The notes below the pieces were generated by a model that searched no databases, was not told where the DNA came from, and saw only the letters and a list, made by a program, of their open reading frames with translations. Of a stretch of DNA of 16,478 bases, positions 6,157 through 13,890 are shown one piece after another (position 1 is the stretch's first letter; every line of letters begins with the position of its first letter). Both the position numbers and the translations under genes were made by a program. The DNA is from Modestobacter sp. (lineage in GTDB: Bacteria; Actinomycetota; Actinomycetes; Mycobacteriales; Geodermatophilaceae): the NCBI GenBank assembly GCA_025965635.1, contig JAOPWO010000374.1, forward strand, positions 1 to 16,478. The letters are read 5' to 3'.

Positions 6157-7065
6157 GTGACCACCCCCGACTACCGGCTGACCCAGCTGCAGACGCTGGA
6201 GGCCGAGTCCCTCCACGTGCTGCGCGAGGTCGCCGCCGAGTGCGAGCGGCCCGTGCTGCTGTTCTCCGGCGGCAAGGACTCGATCGTCATGCTGGAACTG
6301 GCCCGCAAGGCCTTCGCCCCGGCCCGGATCCCCTTCCCGGTGATGCACGTCGACACCGGCCTGAACTTCCCCGAGGTGCTGGAGTTCCGCGACAAGCGGG
6401 TCGCCGAGCTCGGCGTCGAGCTGGTGGTCGCCTCCGTCCCCGACGCGATCGCCGCCGGCACGGTCAAGCAGGAGCCCAACGGCTCCCGCAACCGGATCCA
6501 GACCCCGGTGCTGCTCGACGCCGTCGAGCAGCACGGGTTCACCGCCCTGTTCGGCGGCGCCCGGCGCGACGAGGACAAGGCCCGGGCCAAGGAGCGGATG
6601 TTCTCCTTCCGCGACGACTTCGGCCAGTGGGACCCGAAGAACCAGCGCCCCGAGTTGTGGGACCTCTACAACGGCCGGATCCACCAGGGCGAGACGATCC
6701 GGGTGTTCCCGCTGTCCAACTGGACCGAGCTGGACATCTGGGGCTACATCGCCCAGGAGGAGATCGCCATCCCGCCGCTGTACCTCGCCCGCGAACGCGA
6801 CGTGGTCGACCGGCAGGGGATGCTCTACGCGGTCAACGAGTTCATCACCCCGCGCGAGGGCGAGCCGGTGCTGCACGAGAGCGTCCGGTACCGCACGGTC
6901 GGCGACGCCAACCTGACCGCCGCCGTCCGCTCCACAGCGACGACCGTCGAGGAGGTCATCGCCGAGATCGCGGTGACCCGGCTGACCGAACGCGGGGCCA
7001 CCCGCGGCGACGACAAGGTCAGCGACGCCGCCATGGAGGACCGCAAGAAGGAGGGGTACTTCTGA
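6157..7065 (+). CDS. cysD: Sulfate adenylyltransferase subunit 2 (CysD)
   Basis: The protein has 302 residues, the same length as E. coli CysD. It is the catalytic subunit of ATP sulfurylase, which makes adenosine 5'-phosphosulfate (APS) from sulfate and ATP in the cytosol, driven by GTP hydrolysis in CysN. It belongs to the PP-loop ATP pyrophosphatase family: SGGKDS at 37-42 binds pyrophosphate, HVDTGLNFPEVLEFRDK lies at 64-80, and the signature GGARRDEDKARAKER lies at 133-147. The C-terminus DRKKEGYF is typical. The GTG start at 6157 follows GGGAG by about 9 nt. The stop overlaps the cysN start by one base, so the subunits are translationally coupled. Confidence 0.97.
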   Translation: MTTPDYRLTQLQTLEAESLHVLREVAAECERPVLLFSGGKDSIVMLELARKAFAPARIPFPVMHVDTGLNFPEVLEFRDKRVAELGVELVVASVPDAIAAGTVKQEPNGSRNRIQTPVLLDAVEQHGFTALFGGARRDEDKARAKERMFSFRDDFGQWDPKNQRPELWDLYNGRIHQGETIRVFPLSNWTELDIWGYIAQEEIAIPPLYLARERDVVDRQGMLYAVNEFITPREGEPVLHESVRYRTVGDANLTAAVRSTATTVEEVIAEIAVTRLTERGATRGDDKVSDAAMEDRKKEGYF

Positions 7066-8411
7066 TGCCCGGCCCGACCCCGCCCCCGACCGCCGCGGGC
7101 CCCCCGATCGACGTCCACTCCGCCACCGCCGAGGCCGCCGCGGAGATCGCGAACGCCCGCAAGGACATCCTGCGCATCGCCACCGCCGGCTCCGTCGACG
7201 ACGGCAAGAGCACGCTGATCGGCCGCTTGCTCTACGACAGCAAGGCTGTCTTCGAGGACCAGTACGAGGCCATCGAGCGCGCCAGCCGTGGCGACTTCGT
7301 CGACCTCGCCCTGCTGACCGACGGCCTCCGTGCCGAGCGGGAGCAGGGCATCACCATCGACGTCGCCTACCGGTACTTCACCACCCCCCGGCGCACGTTC
7401 ATCCTCGCCGACACCCCCGGCCACGTGCAGTACACCCGCAACATGGTCACCGGCGCCTCGACCGCCGACCTGGCGATCGTGCTGGTCGACGCTCGCAAGG
7501 GGATGCTCGAGCAGAGCCGCCGGCACGCCTTCCTGGCGTCGCTGCTGCGGGTTCCGCACCTGGTCGTCGCGGTCAACAAGATGGACCTCGTCGACTGGTC
7601 CGAGGACGTGTACGAGGCCATCCGCGACGAGTTCACCTCCTTCGCCGCCAAGCTCGACATCTCCGACCTCACCGTCATCCCGATCTCTGCGCTGGCCGGC
7701 GACAACGTCGTCACCCGCTCGACCAACATGGCCTGGTACGAGGGCGCGTCCCTGCTCCACCACCTGGAGCACGTGCACGTCGCCAGTGACCGGAACCTGG
7801 TCGACACCCGCTTCCCGGTCCAGTACGTCATCCGCCCGCAGACCGACGCCCACCACGACTACCGGGGCTACGCCGGCCGGGTCGCCGGCGGCGTCTTCCG
7901 TCCCGGTGACGAGGTCCGGGTCCTGCCCAGCGGCCTCACCACAACGATCGAGGCCATCGACGGGCCCGACGGGCCGGTCGCCGAGGCCTTCCCACCGATG
8001 TCGGTCACCGTGCGGCTGACCGACGACCTCGACGTGTCCCGCGGCGACATGATCTGCCGGCCGCACAACGTCCCGGAGGTCACCCAGGACGTCGACGCGC
8101 TGGTCTGCTGGATGAGCGACGAACCGCTCCGCCCGCGGCAGCGGCTGGCGGTCAAGCACACCACCCGCTCGGTGCGCGCCGTGGTCAAGGAGCTCCAGTA
8201 CCGGCTGGACGTGAACACGCTGCACCGGCAGACCGAGGCCGACGGTGGCCTCGAGCTGGGCCTCAACGACATCGGCCGGGTGCGGCTGCGCACCACCCAG
8301 CCGCTGTTCATCGATCCCTACTTCCGCAACCGGGTGACCGGCCGCTTCATCCTCATCGACGAGGCCACCAACGCGACGGTCGGCGCCGGGATGCTGATCC
8401 CCGCGCGCTGA
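7065..8411 (+). CDS. cysN: Sulfate adenylyltransferase subunit 1, GTPase (CysN)
   Basis: The protein has 448 residues from ATG 7065, which shares its A with the cysD stop (TGATG). A strong Shine-Dalgarno sequence, GAAGGAGGGG, lies at 7047-7056 within cysD. The translation factor-type GTPase has P-loop GSVDDGKST at 42-50, switch GITID at 95-99, DTPGH at 116-120 and NKMD at 171-174, followed by EF-Tu-like beta-barrel domains to the end (MLIPAR). It couples GTP hydrolysis to APS synthesis by CysD. Unlike the roughly 610-residue CysNC fusion of Mycobacterium tuberculosis, no APS kinase domain is attached, and no cysC lies nearby. A hairpin starts 7 bp after the stop. Confidence 0.96.
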   Translation: MPGPTPPPTAAGPPIDVHSATAEAAAEIANARKDILRIATAGSVDDGKSTLIGRLLYDSKAVFEDQYEAIERASRGDFVDLALLTDGLRAEREQGITIDVAYRYFTTPRRTFILADTPGHVQYTRNMVTGASTADLAIVLVDARKGMLEQSRRHAFLASLLRVPHLVVAVNKMDLVDWSEDVYEAIRDEFTSFAAKLDISDLTVIPISALAGDNVVTRSTNMAWYEGASLLHHLEHVHVASDRNLVDTRFPVQYVIRPQTDAHHDYRGYAGRVAGGVFRPGDEVRVLPSGLTTTIEAIDGPDGPVAEAFPPMSVTVRLTDDLDVSRGDMICRPHNVPEVTQDVDALVCWMSDEPLRPRQRLAVKHTTRSVRAVVKELQYRLDVNTLHRQTEADGGLELGLNDIGRVRLRTTQPLFIDPYFRNRVTGRFILIDEATNATVGAGMLIPAR

Positions 8412-8417
8412 CGCAGA

Positions 8418-8461
8418 CGACGACGCCCCCCTCCCGCGCTGGCGGAGCCCAGGGGTCGTCG
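8418..8461 (+). terminator. Hairpin terminator of cysDN
   Basis: The left arm at 8418-8428 and the right arm at 8452-8461 form 10 bp (CGACGAC with GTCGTCG, then CCC with GGG) around one bulged G at 8425. The loop is GC-rich and may pair internally. There is no T-run. It starts 7 bp after the cysN stop. Confidence 0.6.
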
Positions 8462-8670
8462 CCGTCCCGCTGGTCGGTGAGACGGTTGCAGTGGAGCACG
8501 CAGCCGCTGGGCTGGGGTCTCCCGGTCCGGCGTCTTGCGTGGTGGGCCGTTGGGCCGCTGGACGACGTGTTCGGGGTCCGAGCTCGGCCGCCGAGACCGT
8601 GACACTGCCGGTGCGGTCCGCCGAGGCCGAGAACCTCCACCTCCACCCGGCCGACGGCTCCGGTTGACCC
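8462..8670. other. 209-bp stretch without a supported gene
   Basis: This is the central part of the 365-bp gap between convergent cysN and the Mo-hydroxylase operon, bounded by hairpins on both sides. One plus-strand frame stays open to a TGA at 8665-8667 and has fairly GC-ending codons, but no start with a ribosome binding site and no recognisable domain. Minus-strand frames also lack support. It may be a decayed gene or plain spacer. Confidence 0.45.
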
Positions 8671-8734
8671 GTCCTGGCACGGCACGGTCGCTGCAACCCC
8701 CGAGGACATCGGGTGTTGCAGCGACCGTCAGGAC
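8671..8734. terminator. Long three-part hairpin after the Mo-hydroxylase operon
   Basis: The core arms ACGGTCGCTGCAAC (8684-8697) and GTTGCAGCGACCGT (8715-8728) pair perfectly over 14 bp. After one mismatch, CCCGA (8699-8703) pairs with TCGGG (8709-8713) around the loop GGACA. Outside, GTCCTG (8671-8676) pairs with CAGGAC (8729-8734), with seven unpaired bases on the left. It lies 42 bp past the end of the medium-subunit gene, so it probably terminates that operon and may also back up cysDN termination. The stem is longer than a terminator needs. Confidence 0.65.
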
Positions 8735-8776
8735 CCACCGCTGCGGGAGGGTGCCCCGCCGTCGGTCCTCCCGTCG

Positions 8777-9592
8777 CTACGCCGCGGCGGCCTTCTCCAG
8801 CGCCCGGCGGGTGAGCAGCCGGGCGAGGTGCCGGCGGTACTCCTGGTCGGCGTGCATGTCCGCCGTCGGCGAGGTGCCCTGGTCGGCGAGCGCGGCGGCG
8901 TCGGCGATCGACGCCCCGCCCGCCAGCGCCTCTTCGGTCGCGCTGGCCCGCAGCACCGAGCCGCCCATGTTGGCCAGCGCCACCCGGCCCTGCACCGCGG
9001 CGGCGGCCACGATCGGCCAGTCGTTCTCCCGGCGGGTGAACTTCTCGTAGCCCCAGCCGGCCGTGCCGGTCCGCGGCACCCGCAGCTCCACGACCAGTTC
9101 GTCCGGAGACATCGCGGTCTCGAAGAAGCCGGTCCAGAACTCGGTGACCGGCACCTCCCGGCGACCACCCGGCCCCTGCAGGACGACGGTCCCGCCGAGG
9201 GCCAGCAGCGCGGTGGGCAGGTCCGATGCCGGGTCGCTGTGCGCGACCGTGCCACCCAGCGTGCCGCGGTGGCGCACCTGGGGGTCACCGACCCGGCCGG
9301 CTGTGTGCGGCAGCAGCGGCACCTCGGTGCGCGCCACCTCCGACCGCTCCAGCTCGAAGTGCCGCGTGCCCGCGCCGATGGCGACCTCGTCACCCTCGAC
9401 CCGCACGTAGGACAGGTCACGGATGCCGCTGATGTCGATCAGGACCGACGGCACGGCCAGTCGCAACTTCATGATCGGCAGCAGCGAGTGCCCACCGGCC
9501 AGCAGCTTCGCGTCCTCACCGTGCTCGGTGAGCGCCGCAACGGCCTCGTCGACCGACCGCACCTTCACGTAGTCGAACTGCGAAGGGATCAC
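8777..9592 (-). CDS. Mo-hydroxylase FAD subunit (CoxM/CutM-like)
   Basis: The protein has 271 residues from GTG 9592. It is the medium, flavin-binding subunit of a xanthine oxidase-family molybdenum hydroxylase, passing electrons from the iron-sulfur subunit to an acceptor. The FAD-binding domain has AGGHSLLPIMKLRLA at 32-46 and TLGGTVAHSDPASDLPT at 111-127, both diagnostic. The C-terminal domain runs from about 170 to 271, with YEKFTRREN at 182-190. It is the last gene of the large-small-medium operon, 28 bp after the small subunit. GGGAGG lies about 14 nt before this GTG, rather far, and is better placed for a 3-codon mini-ORF whose stop overlaps this start. Confidence 0.93.
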   Translation of the reverse strand: MIPSQFDYVKVRSVDEAVAALTEHGEDAKLLAGGHSLLPIMKLRLAVPSVLIDISGIRDLSYVRVEGDEVAIGAGTRHFELERSEVARTEVPLLPHTAGRVGDPQVRHRGTLGGTVAHSDPASDLPTALLALGGTVVLQGPGGRREVPVTEFWTGFFETAMSPDELVVELRVPRTGTAGWGYEKFTRRENDWPIVAAAAVQGRVALANMGGSVLRASATEEALAGGASIADAAALADQGTSPTADMHADQEYRRHLARLLTRRALEKAAAA

Positions 9593-9600
9593 TTGCCCAT
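9589..9600 (-). other. Possible start-stop mini-ORF coupled to medium subunit
   Basis: On the minus strand, ATG GGC AAG TGA follows GGGAGG at good spacing (6 nt). Its TGA overlaps the GTG start of the FAD-subunit gene as GTGA. Ribosomes loaded at the ATG would terminate on the true start and could re-initiate. It may be coincidence. Confidence 0.3.
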
Positions 9601-9620
9601 CGCCGACCTCCCGAGCTCGG

Positions 9621-10124
9621 TCACGCCTGCACCTCCTGCGCCTGCGGCACCTGGCCGGCAGACGGGCCGGACGTCGCGGCGGCCCGCACCGCGCGCACGA
9701 TGTTGTGGTAACCGGTGCACCGGCAGAGGTTGCCCTCCAGGCCCTCCCGGACCTCCCGATCGCTCGGGTCCGGGTTGTCGGCCAGCACGCCGATCGCGGC
9801 CATCACCATGCCCGGGGTGCAGAACCCGCACTGCAGGCCGTGCTCGGCGCGGAACGCGGCCTGCATCGGGTGCATCTCCCCGTCCGGGCCGGACAGCCCC
9901 TCCAGCGTGGTGACCTGCGAGCCGTCGGTCTGCGCGGCGAGCACCGTGCAGCTCTTCACGCTCAGCCCGTCGACGACGACGGTGCAGGCCCCGCACGAGG
10001 TCGAGTCGCAGCCGATGTTGGTGGCGGTCAGCCCGCAGGTCTCGCGCAGGTAGTGCGCCAGCAGCAGCCGGGGCTCCACCTCGTCGGTGCGCTGCTGTCC
10101 GTTGACGGTGATCGAGACCTGCAT
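9621..10124 (-). CDS. Mo-hydroxylase 2Fe-2S subunit (CoxS/CutS-like)
   Basis: The protein has 167 residues from ATG 10124, whose A is shared with the large-subunit stop (TGATG). The Shine-Dalgarno sequence GGGAGG lies 7 nt upstream, inside the large-subunit gene. The N-terminal plant-type ferredoxin domain binds one 2Fe-2S cluster through C39, C44, C47 and C59 (IGCDSTSCGACTVVVDG). The C-terminal helical domain binds the second through C99, C102, C134 and C136 (LQCGFCTPGM and LCRCTGYHNIV). All eight ligands are present. It carries electrons from the molybdenum site to the FAD subunit. The tail after about 152 is longer than usual and Gln/Ala/Pro-rich. Confidence 0.95.
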   Translation of the reverse strand: MQVSITVNGQQRTDEVEPRLLLAHYLRETCGLTATNIGCDSTSCGACTVVVDGLSVKSCTVLAAQTDGSQVTTLEGLSGPDGEMHPMQAAFRAEHGLQCGFCTPGMVMAAIGVLADNPDPSDREVREGLEGNLCRCTGYHNIVRAVRAAATSGPSAGQVPQAQEVQA

Positions 10125-12418
10125 CAGTTGCCTCCCTGGCCCGCGGCCTGACCGGCCTGCTGGATCGCCCGCCACACCCGCATGGGTGTGGTGGGCATGT
10201 CGATGTGCCGGACGCCGAGGTGGGCGACCGCGTCGATGACGGCGTTCTGCGTGGCCGGCGTGGCCCCGATGGTGCCCGCCTCACCGATCCCCTTGGCGCC
10301 CAGCGGGTTCATCGGCGTCGGGGTGGCCATCTCGACGAGCTCGAAGCTGGGCAGTTCGGTGGCCGAGATGAACGGGTAGTCGGCCAGCGTCGAGGTGGTC
10401 GGGTTGCCGTCCTCGTCGTAGAGCACCTCCTCCAGCAGCGCCTGGGCCACGCCCTGGGCGAACCCGCCGTGCCGCTGCCCGTCGGCCAGCAGGGGGTTGA
10501 GGATCGTGCCGGCGTCGTCGACGGCGACCAGCCGGGTCACCTCGGCCTTCCCCGACTCGACGTCCACCTCGACGACCACGATGTGCGCCCCGAAGGGGAA
10601 CGTCGGGGCGTTGGCGCTGAAGGTGGTCTGCACGAGGAGCTGCTCGTCGGTGGCCAGCTCGGCGAAGGTGATGCTCACGCCGGGGGTGCCGCGCACCGCC
10701 AGCCCGGCCAGCGCCACGTCGACGACGAGGTCCTCCGGGTTGGCCTCCAGCTTCTCCGCGGCCCTCTTCTTGGCCAGCTCGACCAGTTCCCCGGCCGCCT
10801 GGTGCACCGCGGCGCCACCCTGCTGGAGGCTGCGCGAGCCCATCGTGCCGCCGCCCTTGGGCACCAGGTCGGTGTCACCGTGCAGCACGGTGATCTTCTC
10901 CAGCGGGATTCCCAGTTGGTCGCTGGCGATCATGGCCCAGGAGGTGGCGTGCCCCTGCCCGTGCGGGGAGGTGCCGGTGAGGATCGTCGCCGTCCCGTCG
11001 GGGTGGACCTCGACGGTGGCGTCCTCGCTCGGCGCGCCGGCCTCGCCGCCGGCCCCGGTGATCTCCACGTAGACCGACATCCCGATGCCCAGCTGCCGCG
11101 GTTCGCCGGCCTCCCGGCGGCGGGCCTGCTCGGCGCGCAGCTCGGCGTAGCCGGCCGCCTCCAGCACCTTGTCCAGCGCGGTGACGTAGTCCCCGGTGTC
11201 GTAGGTCGCCCCCATCGGCGTGGTGTGCGGCGAGTCGAACGGCGGGATCAGGTTGATCCGGCGGACCTCGGCCGGGTCCATGCCGATCTCGGCGGCGAAC
11301 AGGTCGACCGCCCGCTCGATGGAGAGGGTCGCCTCCGGCCGCCCGGCGCCGCGGTAGGCGGCGATGGAGGTGGTGTTGGTGGCCAGGGCGCGTGCGTGGG
11401 CGTGCACCTTCGGGATGGCGTAGACGCCGGAGGCCATCAGCATCGTGAGCGTCGGGAGCACCACCGCGAAGCGCGGGTAGGCACCGGCGTCCTGATCGAC
11501 CACGACGCTGTATGCCTCGATCGTCCCGTCCCGGCGTCCGCCGATGGTGACGACATGGTCCTGTCCGCGGCCGTGGACCATCCCGACCAGGTTCTCCGAG
11601 CGGCTCTCCGACCAGCGCACCGGCCGGCCGACGATCTTGGACGCTTGGGCGATGAGCGCGAACTCCGGGTCGGCGCCGATCTTGGCGCCGAAACCCCCGC
11701 CGACGTCGGGGGTGATCAGGTGCACCCGGCTGATGTCGAGGCCGAGCCAGGAGGCGATCTCCATCTGGGCCATCTGCGCGCCCTGGTTGGAGCACCAGAT
11801 GGTCACCCGGCCGTCCTCGCCCCAGGTGGCCGCGGCGGCCCGGGTCTCGAGCGGCACGGGGGCGACCCGCTGGTTGATGACCGGGCGGCTCACCACCACC
11901 TCGCAGTCGGCGAAGAAGTCCTCCGGCGCAGGCTCACCGAAGGCGGCGAACACGTTGGTGCCCACCTCCGGGTAGAGCAGCACCTCGTCGGCGGCCGCGG
12001 CCGCCGTGCCAACCACCGCGGGCAGCGGGTCGATGTCGACCACGACCAACTCCGCGGCGTCCTCACCCTGGTAGCGCCCCTCGGTGAGCACCAGGGCGAC
12101 CGGGTCGCCGACGAACCGGACCACGTCCTTCGCCAGCCAGTCGCGGGTGAAGCCCGGGTCGACGAACGGGAACCCGGGCGGCACCGGCTTCAGGTCGGCG
12201 AGGTCCTCGGCGGTGATCACGGCGACCACGCCGGGCGCCTCCCGCGCCGCCGAGGCGTCCACCGACAGGACCCGGCCGTGCGCGACGGTGGAGCGCACGA
12301 ACGTCGCGTGCAGAGCCCCGGTGAGCCGCTCGTCGGTCAGGTCGTCGGTGTAGACCGCGCCCCTTGTGAGGAACAGTGGGTCCTCCGTGCGGACCACCCG
12401 GGTACCGAGGATGCTCAT
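10124..12418 (-). CDS. Molybdenum-binding large subunit, form II CO-dehydrogenase-like
   Basis: The protein has 764 residues from ATG 12418, with GGAGGG upstream. The N-terminal hammerhead domain (about 17-140) is followed by the molybdopterin-binding domain. Motifs are DVGGGFGAK at 238-246, AYRGAGRPE at 354-362, HGQGHATS at 486-493 and GAKGIGEAGTIG at 707-718, with E713 as the expected catalytic base. True CO dehydrogenases (form I) carry AYxCSFR in the active-site loop, whose Cys binds copper. AYRGAGR marks form II, whose substrates are mostly unproven. This is therefore an aldehyde, purine or N-heterocycle-type hydroxylase candidate rather than a CO oxidiser. It leads the large-small-medium operon. 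No CoxD/E/F/G maturation genes occur in the window. Confidence 0.93.
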   Translation of the reverse strand: MSILGTRVVRTEDPLFLTRGAVYTDDLTDERLTGALHATFVRSTVAHGRVLSVDASAAREAPGVVAVITAEDLADLKPVPPGFPFVDPGFTRDWLAKDVVRFVGDPVALVLTEGRYQGEDAAELVVVDIDPLPAVVGTAAAAADEVLLYPEVGTNVFAAFGEPAPEDFFADCEVVVSRPVINQRVAPVPLETRAAAATWGEDGRVTIWCSNQGAQMAQMEIASWLGLDISRVHLITPDVGGGFGAKIGADPEFALIAQASKIVGRPVRWSESRSENLVGMVHGRGQDHVVTIGGRRDGTIEAYSVVVDQDAGAYPRFAVVLPTLTMLMASGVYAIPKVHAHARALATNTTSIAAYRGAGRPEATLSIERAVDLFAAEIGMDPAEVRRINLIPPFDSPHTTPMGATYDTGDYVTALDKVLEAAGYAELRAEQARRREAGEPRQLGIGMSVYVEITGAGGEAGAPSEDATVEVHPDGTATILTGTSPHGQGHATSWAMIASDQLGIPLEKITVLHGDTDLVPKGGGTMGSRSLQQGGAAVHQAAGELVELAKKRAAEKLEANPEDLVVDVALAGLAVRGTPGVSITFAELATDEQLLVQTTFSANAPTFPFGAHIVVVEVDVESGKAEVTRLVAVDDAGTILNPLLADGQRHGGFAQGVAQALLEEVLYDEDGNPTTSTLADYPFISATELPSFELVEMATPTPMNPLGAKGIGEAGTIGATPATQNAVIDAVAHLGVRHIDMPTTPMRVWRAIQQAGQAAGQGGN

Positions 12419-12465
12419 GCGACCTGCCCTCCGTCGTCGACAACGTCGCCCACTCAACCAGATCG

Positions 12466-12481
12466 TGTGACCACTCCCACA
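12466..12481 (-). promoter_or_regulatory. Crp-type dyad upstream of large-subunit gene
   Basis: On the minus strand the bases read TGTGGGAGTGGTCACA, matching 9 of the 10 arm positions of the Crp consensus TGTGA-N6-TCACA with exact spacing. Its centre is about 55 bp before the large-subunit start. Crp-type control is a reasonable inference for the Mo-hydroxylase operon. No clear -10 is visible beside it. Confidence 0.5.
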
Positions 12482-12506
12482 ACCCCTCCCGCCGGGCGGA
12501 AACGCG

Positions 12507-12524
12507 GACCCGCTCCTCCGGGTC
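12507..12524 (-). terminator. Short hairpin at the P450 stop codon
   Basis: GACCCG and CGGGTC (6 bp) enclose a 6-nt loop, and the stem overlaps the P450 stop codon. It is short and lacks a T-run, so read-through into the Mo-hydroxylase genes is possible. Confidence 0.35.
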
Positions 12525-13827
12525 AGCGCAGCCGGACGGGGAGCCGGGCGAAGCCGCGCAGCGTCTGCAGGTCCCGCCGTTCCGGGGTCCCGGCGACGCG
12601 CAGCCCGGGGAAGCGCTCGGCGAGTGCACGCAGGGCTCCGACGGCCTCCAGCCGGGCGAGACCGGCACCCAGGCAGTAGTGGATGCCGGCGGAGAACGCC
12701 AGGTGGTCCCGGGCGTTGGCCCGGGTGGCGTCGAAGCGGTCCGGGTCGGCGAACAGGGCCGGGTCGCGGTTCGCCGCGCCCAGCAGCAGGGTGACCCGGG
12801 CACCGGCCGGGAGAGCGCGGCCGGCCACCGTGGTGCCGGTGCGCACCGTCCGGCCGGTGAGCTGGACCGGGCTGTCGTGGCGCAGCACCTCCTCGACGGC
12901 GCGGTCCCAGCCGGACGGGTCGCGGACCAGTCCGTCCCGCTGGTCGGGGTGCGCGTCCAGCGCGACGACGGCGTTGCCGAGCAGGTTGACCGTCGTCTCG
13001 AAGCCGGCGCCCAGGAGCAGCATCACGACGGCGTGCAGCTCCTGGTCCGTGAGCGGGTCGTCGGTCCGGCCGACCAGTTGGCTGACCAGGTCGTCCCCGG
13101 GGTCGCGGCGCAGCCTGTCGACGTGCCCGGCCAGGAAGCGGTGCATCTCGCGCAGCGACGCCGCGGCCTCGGCGTAGCGCCGCCACGGCAGCCCCGGGTC
13201 GAGGCTCACGGCCGCCGCCTCGCCCCAGCGCAGGAAGTCCTCGCGCCGGTCGGTCGGCACGCCGAGCAGGTCCGCGATGACGAGCACCGGCAGCGGCGCG
13301 GCGTACCCGGCCACCAGGTCGACCGGACCGCTGTGGTCGAGCCGGTCGAGCAGCGACCCGGCGATCGCCTCGATGGCCGGCTCGAACCGGGCGGTCGCCC
13401 GCGGGGTGAAGGCGCGGCTGACCAGCCGCCGGTAGCGGGTGTGGTCCGGCGGGTCGACGACGAGCATGGACGGCGGTTCGGTCACGCCGGACGCGGCCGG
13501 GTCGTCGGTCGCCCGGAGCACCCACCGGACCCAGCGGGGCGCGGTCGAGCGGTCCCAGCCGACGCCGAACGCCTCGGACCGCAGCACCTCGGTGGCGACC
13601 GCGTGGGATGCGGTGACCAGCCCGAGGCTGCTGTCGGACAGCGGTCCGCGGGCGCGGATCTGCTCGTACAGCGGGTGGGGGTCCTCCCGGCAACCGGGGT
13701 CGCGCAGCAGCCGGGCCAGGAGGTCGCCCTCCCGGGCGGCCCGGTCGAGGTAGCGGGCCGGGAGCCCCTGGGTGACCGCCCAGCGCACCGCCGTGCGCGG
13801 TGACCGGTCCACCGGTGTGGTCGTCAT
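12523..13827 (-). CDS. Cytochrome P450
   Basis: The protein has 434 residues from ATG 13827, with GGGAG close upstream. It is a soluble bacterial class I P450 with no membrane anchor. Motifs in order are DPPDHTRYRRLVSRAFTPR at 125-143, the oxygen-activating I-helix GAGFETT at 273-279, the K-helix E313-R316 pair, and the haem loop FSAGIHYCLG at 378-387 with C385 as the iron ligand. All essential residues are present. It needs ferredoxin and a reductase, neither encoded nearby. It is followed after 104 bp by the Mo-hydroxylase genes in the same direction, which may mean a shared oxidative pathway or simple adjacency. I cannot name the CYP family or substrate. Confidence 0.96.
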   Translation of the reverse strand: MTTTPVDRSPRTAVRWAVTQGLPARYLDRAAREGDLLARLLRDPGCREDPHPLYEQIRARGPLSDSSLGLVTASHAVATEVLRSEAFGVGWDRSTAPRWVRWVLRATDDPAASGVTEPPSMLVVDPPDHTRYRRLVSRAFTPRATARFEPAIEAIAGSLLDRLDHSGPVDLVAGYAAPLPVLVIADLLGVPTDRREDFLRWGEAAAVSLDPGLPWRRYAEAAASLREMHRFLAGHVDRLRRDPGDDLVSQLVGRTDDPLTDQELHAVVMLLLGAGFETTVNLLGNAVVALDAHPDQRDGLVRDPSGWDRAVEEVLRHDSPVQLTGRTVRTGTTVAGRALPAGARVTLLLGAANRDPALFADPDRFDATRANARDHLAFSAGIHYCLGAGLARLEAVGALRALAERFPGLRVAGTPERRDLQTLRGFARLPVRLR

Positions 13828-13851
13828 GCCGCTCCCGGACAGCGGGGCCTG

Positions 13852-13884
13852 CGCGACCGACCGGCCGCGGGCCGGCCGGTCGCG
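13852..13884 (-). terminator. Strong hairpin after the 62-residue gene
   Basis: Arms at 13852-13866 and 13870-13884 form 14 of 15 pairs (one A-C mismatch) around the loop GCG. It lies 7 bp past the 62-residue gene and 25 bp before the P450 start. It probably ends the upstream ATPase operon, separating it from the P450. Confidence 0.7.
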
Positions 13885-13890
13885 GGCGGA

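Noticed and set aside
8418..8667. Plus-strand frame after cysN ending at TGA 8667, and minus-strand frame with HCNRLTDQRD, considered as gene remnants
   Set aside because: No start, no ribosome binding site, no recognisable domain; resemblance to HNH-nuclease tails was too slight.
10205..12679. 824-codon plus-strand frame opposite the Mo-hydroxylase large subunit
   Set aside because: Length is an effect of high GC; the opposite strand encodes clear molybdenum-hydroxylase motifs.
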